NCBI GenBank assembly: GCA_036897625.1
Contig: JAYMTA010000379.1
Location: forward strand, 1-30,173
Source: Pelargonium cotyledonis
Lineage: Eukaryota > Streptophyta > Magnoliopsida > Geraniales > Geraniaceae
Length of the DNA: 30,173 nt
Reading direction: 5' to 3'
Shown here: positions 24,501 through 30,173 of the stretch, one piece after another
Layout of the letters: each line of letters begins with the position of its first letter
Position numbering within the stretch: the first letter of the stretch is position 1
The notes under the pieces: model-generated
What the model was told of the DNA's origin: nothing
The model's database searches: none
Seen by the model: only the letters and a program-made list of their open reading frames with translations
Made by a program: the position numbers and the translations under genes

Positions 24501-24503
24501 CAT
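12504..24503 (-). CDS. POLA1: DNA polymerase alpha catalytic subunit (31 exons, 1530 aa)
   Basis: Family B polymerase (Arabidopsis ICU2 type) that extends primase RNA primers at replication initiation in the nucleus. Exons, 5' to 3': 24503-23385, 22303-22133, 22049-21966, 21839-21765, 21580-21516, 21302-21212, 21108-20923, 20198-20035, 19946-19832, 19446-19267, 19175-19062, 18527-18408, 18315-18007, 17836-17744, 17633-17515, 17406-17334, 17228-17172, 17073-16981, 16804-16679, 16592-16495, 16377-16332, 15994-15881, 15778-15695, 15558-15445, 15345-15256, 15166-15090, 14505-14286, 13673-13620, 13538-13419, 13301-13227, 12650-12504. Order of domains: pol-alpha N-terminal domain (~20-92), basic NLS-like stretch (110-128), inactive exonuclease-like fold with [10 protein letters not shown] (~674-683), [10 protein letters not shown] (921-930), [14 protein letters not shown] (~997-1010) and catalytic YGDTDS (1048-1053). 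C-terminal cysteines: CysA C1337, C1340, C1379, C1382; CysB C1418, C1423, C1444, C1450. Start is the first in-frame ATG. All phases close; no defects. Confidence 0.97.
12777..12900 (+). mobile_element. Stowaway-like MITE fragment in the last POLA intron
   Basis: The sequence ttatccgtcccaaaatgagt then gtacttttc is a Stowaway-type left terminus. The following ttatgcataaattgtaaaca matches the interior of the intron 12 MITE. The right end was not found, so this is a partial copy in the intron 12651-13226. Confidence 0.5.
14725..14955. mobile_element. Stowaway-like MITE (231 bp) in a POLA intron
   Basis: The left end, CTATCTTTGTTTCAAATTGT then GTCATT, and the right end, AATGACAC, T-run, AAACGGAGGTAG, are imperfect inverted repeats of the 'CTCCCTCCGTTTCAAA..GTGTCATTTT' type. 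TA flanks both sides (14723-14724 and 14956-14957). There is no coding capacity. The interior differs from the 8667-8921 element, so it is a different subfamily. It lies in the intron between exons 27 and 26 (14506-15089). Confidence 0.8.
18719..18862 (+). mobile_element. Degenerate miniature LTR-element remnant in a POLA intron
   Basis: Two related ~45-50 bp segments, ttgggccttcgactataagc (from 18721) and tgttgagccttcaactacca (from 18811), each run on to gagttggtt. Between them are gggatatcaaaaccttggtg, similar to the initiator-Met primer-binding context tggtatcagagccttggtga, and a purine tract tgagggggcg directly before TGTTGAG. This order (LTR, PBS, PPT, LTR) indicates a tiny non-autonomous LTR element, now decayed. 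It sits in the 534-bp intron 18528-19061. Target duplication was not resolved. Confidence 0.55.
20664..20792. repeat. Duplicated 16-bp hairpin motif flanking a (TA)n run
   Basis: The 16-mer gtgatagcatcaccct occurs at 20664-20679 and again at 20777-20792. Its core gtgat-agc-atcac is self-complementary. A TA dinucleotide run lies between the copies at about 20747-20764. All lie in the POLA intron 20199-20922, which also has a gaggcg-rich repeat-like patch near 20530-20600. Confidence 0.7.
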
Positions 24504-24533
24504 ATCTCTCTCTCTCACTCTCTCTCTCTCTCG
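24504..24533 (-). promoter_or_regulatory. GA-repeat leader abutting the POLA start codon
   Basis: On the minus strand an almost pure GA tract with one GT interruption ends directly before the ATG at 24503. The 5' leader therefore places a purine dinucleotide repeat at the initiation site. Such GA/CT tracts are common in plant leaders and can bind BPC-type GAGA factors; that function is inferred, not shown. Confidence 0.6.
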
Positions 24534-24585
24534 ATGTGAAGCTCACAGTGAATAATTGAAATTAGGGATTTGGAGGTTGAAAATA

Positions 24586-24613
24586 GCGGGAATTATTCCA
24601 ATTTTGGCGCCAA
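24586..24613 (-). promoter_or_regulatory. E2F-type sites in the POLA promoter
   Basis: A perfect palindrome ttggcgccaa lies at 24604-24613, within ttttggcgccaa, matching the E2F consensus TTTSGCGC. A second element, TTCCCGC on the minus strand (gcgggaa at 24586-24592), lies 12 bp closer to the gene. Both sit about 83-110 bp upstream of the start codon. E2F control of replication genes, including polymerase alpha, is well established in plants and animals. The sites are seen directly; binding is inferred. Confidence 0.75.
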
Positions 24614-24716
24614 TTTAATAATAAATATGTCAACTCCTAATATACCAGTATTAAATTCGGATGATGTTTCCTTATGATACTTTGACTATACAAAGTATTA
24701 CAAATCGGTAACATAT

Positions 24717-25310
24717 TTCGTACTCAAATTATTGATATCGTTCTAATTTGGTATCTTAATTATACGTATTGTTTCAAATTGATACTCAATTTGATTTTTG
24801 TTTATATTTGGTACTCAAACAATTGATATCGTTCTAATTTGGTACCTAAAGTACTTATGTTTGTTCCAAATTGGTTTCGCTTGTAGTTGGGCCGTTAAAC
24901 CAATCCAAAGTTGAGTCTATTTTATTTTTTTAGAAAAATAATATGATCTATCAATCTAAGCATGGCTAGCGGATAAAAAAAATAATGTCAAATTTGTTGC
25001 ATAATCTCTTAGTTGAATGCATGTCGCATTACGATTTCGTATTGTGTATTTGTATTCATCATACTCTTCACCAACATAGCTTTATAGTTCACACTTCATA
25101 CAATCCCAAATATACATATCATTGACACATACAAAAATAAATAGTTTAGGTATTAAATTGAAACAATGTCAATAGTTTGAGATCAAATAAAAACAAAAGT
25201 CAAATTAGGTATCAATTAGATACAATATATATAGTTAAGGTACCAAATCAAAATAATATCAATATTTGAGTACCAAATAAAAACAAAAATCAAATTAGCT
25301 GCCAATTTGA
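24717..25310. repeat. Large inverted repeat with internal subrepeats
   Basis: The left arm (about 24717-24880) contains two diverged copies of tactcaaattattgatatcg / ttctaatttggta, about 90 bp apart. The right arm (about 25143-25310) holds the same words in reverse complement, again twice: gtaccaaatcaaaataatat, gagtaccaaataaaaacaaa. A ~260-bp centre without a gene separates the arms. This is probably a non-autonomous DNA transposon with long terminal inverted repeats; superfamily and exact ends are unresolved. Confidence 0.65.
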
Positions 25311-27850
25311 AAATTCTCCGTTAAATTTTGGGTTAGAGAAAAAAAAAAAAAAAAAACTTTACCACTGCATTAGTGACTAGGTAATTACACACGGACCCAT
25401 TATACTTAACATATTTTTGCATTTAGCAACCCATAAGTTTTTTTCCAACTTTGAACTACTTTAATCTTTGAAAAAAGGAAAATGTCATTTAATATCCTAT
25501 GTGTCGTGCACATGTTCAAATAATTTTTTAGATGGCTTAAATGTCCTCACCTTTGTTTTTCTCCGTTGGGACTGAAGCAGAGTTGAAGTTGGAGCTATCA
25601 TTTCAAAGAGATCAATTGAATGAGTGAGTCGGAGAGGAGACTGTATCAAGAACACCAATGTAAGGCGAAAAGGCGAAATCTGCGTATGAGGAGAGAGGAT
25701 TGATCTGCAAGTGTGGTGTCATTGCCCCCATTTTGGACGGAAATTTGCAGGGTGTGAAAGTTGCACAATAAGTTTCATTTTGTTGTCCTTGATATTTGAT
25801 AAATTCAAATATAGTTCAGATTTCTGTTATTTTTGTTGCATTGAATGTTACAGAATGAAAAATTCTAATTTTAAACTTTCTGATTGAGATCTGTAACTTA
25901 AATTGAGATGTTTTTTTAGATAGAAAAAGGTCCCGCCAAGGTTCTTGTACTATCTCATTTGTTCCATCGGGGTTTCTATACTTTACTCTGTTCATGCGAG
26001 ATTAAAGTATCACACATTTCGTTCCTACTAGATTCTTTCCGTTAAGCTACTCATGGAATTTATCAAAACTAACTGACGCCGTAAAAATAAATAATAAAAT
26101 AATTTTTAAAAGGTAAATTTACTATTTTACCCTTTATATCTTACAATTTTTTTTTTTTTACTTTCTTCTTCCTTTCTCATCTCATCTCTCTATTGTAATC
26201 AGAGGTGCCTGGCTTCGGCAACCAAAAAACCTCTTATTTGGATTTTGAAGCGTAAGGTACAATTTTGACGTCTTTATTGATCTTATATAGATTTGAGGCC
26301 TTCACATGATTTTTAAAGGACTTCTCAAGATTTTTCTTAATGGGTTTACTCGCTCTGATCAGAGTTCATTTGCACGGTCAAAAAGCATTTGAACTGATAT
26401 GAATTGGTTGTTGTAATTGAACACGGGTTGCAACACAGAACATGTCACGTTTTGTGTCCGACTGACAAGTTTTTTACTTCATTTTTTTTATTTTGAACAC
26501 AAGCCGTGTAAGACGATTTCCTAATTTATGTAGGTCTGATTTTATGCCTTTTTTACCTATTTAAAGTCTTGCAACAACCCTGGTTGGGTATCATAAGATT
26601 ATTATTCACAGTTTTGAGTTGGAAACAATAGAGGAGAGATTGGAAAAGCTTCAATTACGATTTTATATGGTTTGAATGCATTAATAATATTTATTAGGTG
26701 CTTTGATTGATACAAACCTACTTCTTGTATTGAAGAAATTCAATATCTCGCTCTTAAGGCAACAGATTAGCGTCGAGAGAGATAATACGTTGCCCATACA
26801 CTGTCAATCAAACACACTAGATAATCGCCTAGAGTAAAGGTTAACCCTATTGTGAGGCAGTAAGATTCATCCTACTGACATATCTTGTTCTAAATCTTCT
26901 GTGATGGATCAATTAGGTTTAGCACAAATTAAGACTTACACTCGTCTCAAGAGAGATTTTGCATAACTCGCGTAAAATCGTTTGTCATCCCTAATTCGTG
27001 TGCGCAAACATAAAACTTGATACAATTGGTGAACCCCGAATCCTTGTATTGCTTTATCTTGAATTTCTCAAATAACTTTCCAATCTACTTTGTTTACTTT
27101 AATTTTACAAATAATCACAAAATTTTCTAAACCAAAATCTTAATTCTAATTATTGATTATTGATTATCTACTTTGAATTTTTGGCTTTTCCTTCAGTGGA
27201 TCGATAACCTTAATATTATCACTATTTGACCAACGTCATGTGCCAAGTGCAAAAGGTATTAAGTATAAGGATTTCACCTGTAATTACCTCCAAAAGTTAT
27301 TACTCGTTTGTATTATCGAACAATAAACCCAACGTTTGTAAATTAGAGATGAGAACTCTTGTCTTATAAAATATCTCTATCGGAAGCCTGAAAATTTGAA
27401 AAGCCAACAAGAGAAAACTAAAATAGGTATGTTAATTACATCAGTTGAAGGTAAGCAAAAAAGTTCTTGCATGAAACGAATTCAAAAATATCAATTTTTT
27501 ACTGACATTATAAATCAAATCAGAAGAAATGTGAGTTGGCTTCAGATCATAAATTGGTTGGAGACCCTTGTACCTGTCGATACAATTGAAAAGAATCTCG
27601 AATAATTTTCACTACAAGTTTGAACTTTGTATTTGTTTTTTTTTTTTGTCCAAATTATCTACTAGTGCCGGTCTACCATGTCCACGTCAGCGAGATCGCC
27701 CTATCAACCGTCCACGTCATTTTTCCCACATCACCTAGTCCCGTCATCTCACCGCCACGTCAGCCACCCTATAAACCATGTCGTTTTGGTTGTGCTGGAA
27801 AACGCACAAAAGTTTGAGGACGATGAGTAGTAGATGGCGTCTGATATGGT
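25311..27850. other. Gene-poor AT-rich spacer
   Basis: No coding region is supported. There is a long A run near 25340-25357. A repeat-like block at about 25920-26100 (ggttcttgtactatctcatt ... actaactgacgccgt) has the style of plant transposon ends, but no partner end was found. T-rich tracts lie near 26147-26160. Near 27680-27765 there are three CCACGTCA motifs. Small frames (for example 27396-27605) have no recognised homology. Whether any promoter for an unseen gene lies here cannot be decided. Confidence 0.5.
27682..27762 (+). promoter_or_regulatory. Cluster of three CCACGTCA (ACGT-core bZIP-type) motifs
   Basis: CCACGTCA occurs at 27682-27689, 27712-27719 and 27755-27762. ACGT-core octamers of this form are known binding sites for plant bZIP factors. 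The cluster lies beyond the 3' end of the minus-strand DnaJ remnant, and no plus-strand gene starts nearby. It may be fortuitous or part of a transposon end. Confidence 0.3.
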
Positions 27851-28685
27851 TCACTTTGAGGAGGATGAGCAGTAGACTCCTGCATCATATAGAAACCTTT
27901 TGTTGGGGTCAGAAAGTATTGTGAACAAACAAAACAACCATAGGACCATTTAGCTTTCTCGTGAATCCAACTGCACCAAAATCAAATATGTGTATATACA
28001 TATACATTTATTCTGAAATTAATTATTAGAACAGAAAAATAAAAAAAAAAATTATTAGAATAGACTTCCTGAATGGCCTGAAATTTTCTTCTTTGCTTCC
28101 TCAACAAACTTCGAATTCCCAGAAGCAGATCAACGATCTGGGTTCCATCTTTATCCACCACAAAAAATGTATTCAAACACAAAAATTTCAACGACCAACA
28201 CAATGCTCTTTGAAAAATGACTGGTCTCTCTTATTTTTGTTCAAATCCGAGAAAAATATCAAATTTTGTGCAACAAAACTGACTTAGAGAAACACACACA
28301 ACGATCAATTACTGGTAGGTTAATCAAATATGGAGTTATATATATATATATATATATTCAGGATTTTGAAGAAAACCCAAATAAAAACATAGAAAACTGA
28401 AAATAGAGAAGCCCTGAAACACGATGTTCAACCAGAAAATTCAGCTGGCAAATCAGTTCAAAGGTATGATTTTTTCAGGAATTCGAGAAGACCCGTTTGA
28501 ATTCCATTGAAGTAGGGATAGGCCCAGTTGATCAATTCATAAAAAATACAGTAATATGTAAAAGAGTAAACAACTCTGACCATAGCAAGTTTCTTATAAG
28601 CATTCCTGAGCTCCGACACAATGCATTCTTTTTTCAACCCCAAAACCGCATAAAAATTGTTGCTTTTATGTTCTTTACTGGACAT
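27851..28685 (-). pseudogene. DnaJ (J-domain) protein pseudogene, three exon remnants
   Basis: Exon 1 (28685-28581) is intact and encodes the first two J-domain helices: NNFYAVLGLKKEC...LRNAYKKLAM, with a GT donor. Exon 2 remnant (about 28150-28058) continues as RWNPDR, stop, SASGNSKFVEEAKKK. The essential HPD motif is thus NPD, and a TGA follows DR where intact relatives have cysteine. An extra A in the run at the lysine stretch then shifts the frame before FQAIQEVYS. No GT donor follows that exon. Exon 3 remnant (about 27925-27851) reads LSDPNKRFLYDAGVY and soon stops; no AG acceptor directly precedes it. Introns are kept, so this came from gene duplication or decay in place, not from a reverse-transcribed copy. 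Relatives are short plant J-proteins that act as Hsp70 co-chaperones. The segment breaks are seen; the parent family is from memory. Confidence 0.85.
28337..28358. repeat. (TA)n microsatellite in the DnaJ pseudogene intron
   Basis: A short TA dinucleotide run lies between the exon 1 and exon 2 remnants. Confidence 0.85.
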
Positions 28686-29880
28686 TCTTCTCAACAAAAG
28701 TACCAATCAAATTCACAAAATGCACCTAACTTTTCAAGTTTGTTGTCAACAAATTAGAGAAGCAGAGCACCAGATTCAATGTTCACAAAAAAAAAAAAAA
28801 ACAGCGCAGAAACTCGCCTTGGCCATGGCGTCTTCAACATCGATCATGACGTGGATCGAACGCTTGACATGGCAGAGAGCATGGAAACGATTAGTGAGTG
28901 AGCAATAGATGGATCTTCTTCAGTGTCCAGAACACCGACAAGCTTTCAAATCTGGATTTTTAATTTTTTTTTTAAGAGCTTGTGTGGTTGATGGGGACGT
29001 GGGAGGCTTACGTGAACAGAGCTAAGACGTGGACTAGTGACATAACATATTTACTGACGTAGAGACAAGGACCTGCAATATCAGATTAATTGGATCAAAT
29101 AAAAAAAAGTATAAGAATCAAACTTGAAATGAAATCTACTCGAAGGTTTTTTCAATTATTTGAATAAGAATAATGAGTCTTCAGCCAATTTACCAAAAAA
29201 CTGTTATTTAAATCAATTATAAAAAAATCAACTTTTAACTAAAATCATGTTGTGTCTCTAACCAAAATAATAACCAAACTCAAATCAAATATTAAAATTC
29301 TTTCAAAATGAAAGTCTTTTTTTTTTGGAAACTCAACATCACAAGAGAATCATCTTCTTTATTTCTCTTCGGCTGATACTCGATTTAAGTGTTTGAATAA
29401 GAAAATAGGATTGAACATTCGAATTATGAAAAAAGGATGGGATCAAAGACCATGAAAAATGAAGTAATAGGGATTAATTCAGAGAAAACAATGTCATGTC
29501 ATCTGTTGATTGTGAAAGTGTGAATGATAAAGATGAGAGGTGTCAGATACAAAGGAGAGAGATAGAGAGAGAGTCAAATTCTAAAAAACCACTATTTGAA
29601 TTTGCTTATTTTGGAGGGGAGCATACTCTCAAAACTCACTCTCCACGCTTAGCAAAATTTGCTTAACTTTCTTTAAATGAAAAATTACAGAATACCCTTT
29701 CTACCTGTTAACTTAAAACATCCTGCATAAATAATTTATTACACTTTACATTTAGCATTTGTAAATTATACATTTAACATTTTCATCACTTGTGACAGTT
29801 AGTAGAATATAAAAGGTCATTTTACCAGATGTAATAACAAATCATTAGTCAAACAACCCTAAGTTTAAAAAAAAAAAAAA
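28686..29880. other. Spacer upstream of the DnaJ pseudogene
   Basis: AT-rich sequence without a supported gene. It includes several ACGT-core motifs: tgacgtgg near 28848, gacgtggg at 28996, ttacgtga near 29008, gacgtgga at 29026 and tgacgtag at 29055. These could be relics of a stress-responsive J-protein promoter. A GA-rich stretch lies at about 29550-29575. The remainder (29100-29880) shows A/T runs only. Confidence 0.4.
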
Positions 29881-30173
29881 AAAAAGACGAGATCAGATCT
29901 CTCACCTCTACAACACCACACTCTCTCTCCAACACCTCTCTCTTTCAACGACGGCGGGCATGGTGGTGGGACCGGCGACCACATCTGGACCGACGGACGA
30001 CGTGGAACGGGCGACGGTGGCGGCCAGATCCAGGGCGGTGGCGGCCAGATCTGCTCCAGCTCTGACTTCTTCTGTGCTCTCCCTTACGGCGAGCAGCACC
30101 GTCCGGAGTTGCGATCCTGGCCCAGCGAGGGCGTGAGGAGCGGCGAGACGGGGACGGCGTTGCCGAAGAGGAA
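29881..30173 (+). other. GC-rich edge segment, possible 5' end of an unidentified gene
   Basis: Base composition changes sharply from AT-rich to GC-rich after a CT-rich stretch (29899-29945) that looks like a plant 5' leader. An ATG at 29960 opens a 58-codon frame (MVVGPATTSGPTDDVE..., stop at 30134-30136). Another plus frame is open without an ATG from 29881 to the window end, and a minus-strand 63-codon frame also exists. A short direct repeat, ggtggcggccagatc, occurs twice near 30015 and 30038. No family was recognised, and the GC content alone could create these open frames. The window end prevents a decision. Confidence 0.3.

Noticed and set aside
27396-27605. 69-codon plus-strand frame in the spacer.
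   Set aside because: No recognised motif, isolated in AT-rich DNA, and a length expected by chance.
28824-28908. Short plus-strand frame MASSTSIMTWIERL... next to the DnaJ pseudogene.
   Set aside because: It is only 27 codons from its ATG, has no known family, and lies opposite the likely leader of the J-protein remnant.

Overview
This is a nuclear segment from a flowering plant, most likely a eudicot. The DNA is AT-rich, both main genes are cut by many short GT-AG introns, and both encode typical angiosperm housekeeping proteins. Introns and spacers hold plant transposon debris: Stowaway-like MITEs, miniature LTR elements, inverted-repeat elements and minisatellites. No bacterial or organellar features were seen, and no tRNA or rRNA gene was recognised.

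Layout. (1) 1-370: a broken reading frame resembling an endogenous pararetrovirus or Ty3-like retroelement. (2) 517-10360, plus strand: a complete 15-exon nicotinate phosphoribosyltransferase gene (561 aa; NAD salvage). Its introns hold a nine-copy degenerate ~125-bp repeat, a 289-bp LTR element with a perfect 5-bp target duplication, inverted-repeat elements and a Stowaway-like MITE. (3) 10361-12503: convergent spacer with MITE relatives, a 17-bp minisatellite and an LTR-like segment with an antisense TATA box. (4) 12504-24503, minus strand: a complete 31-exon gene for the catalytic subunit of DNA polymerase alpha (1530 aa; ICU2/POLA1 type). E2F-type sites lie about 80-110 bp upstream of its start codon. 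(5) 24504-27850: gene-poor spacer with a large inverted repeat. (6) 27851-28685, minus strand: an intron-containing DnaJ (J-domain) pseudogene with an altered HPD motif, a stop, a frameshift and damaged splice sites. (7) 28686-29880: gene-free spacer. (8) 29881-30173: a GC-rich segment at the edge that may be the start of another gene.

The two intact genes converge tail to tail. They act in different processes (NAD synthesis and DNA replication initiation), and nothing here shows they are co-regulated. Every exon junction in both models was placed by hand from GT/AG sites, reading phase and remembered plant homologues; all phases close without a frameshift. I found no clearly new multi-gene system. 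The most notable features are the repeat structures and the decayed J-protein.
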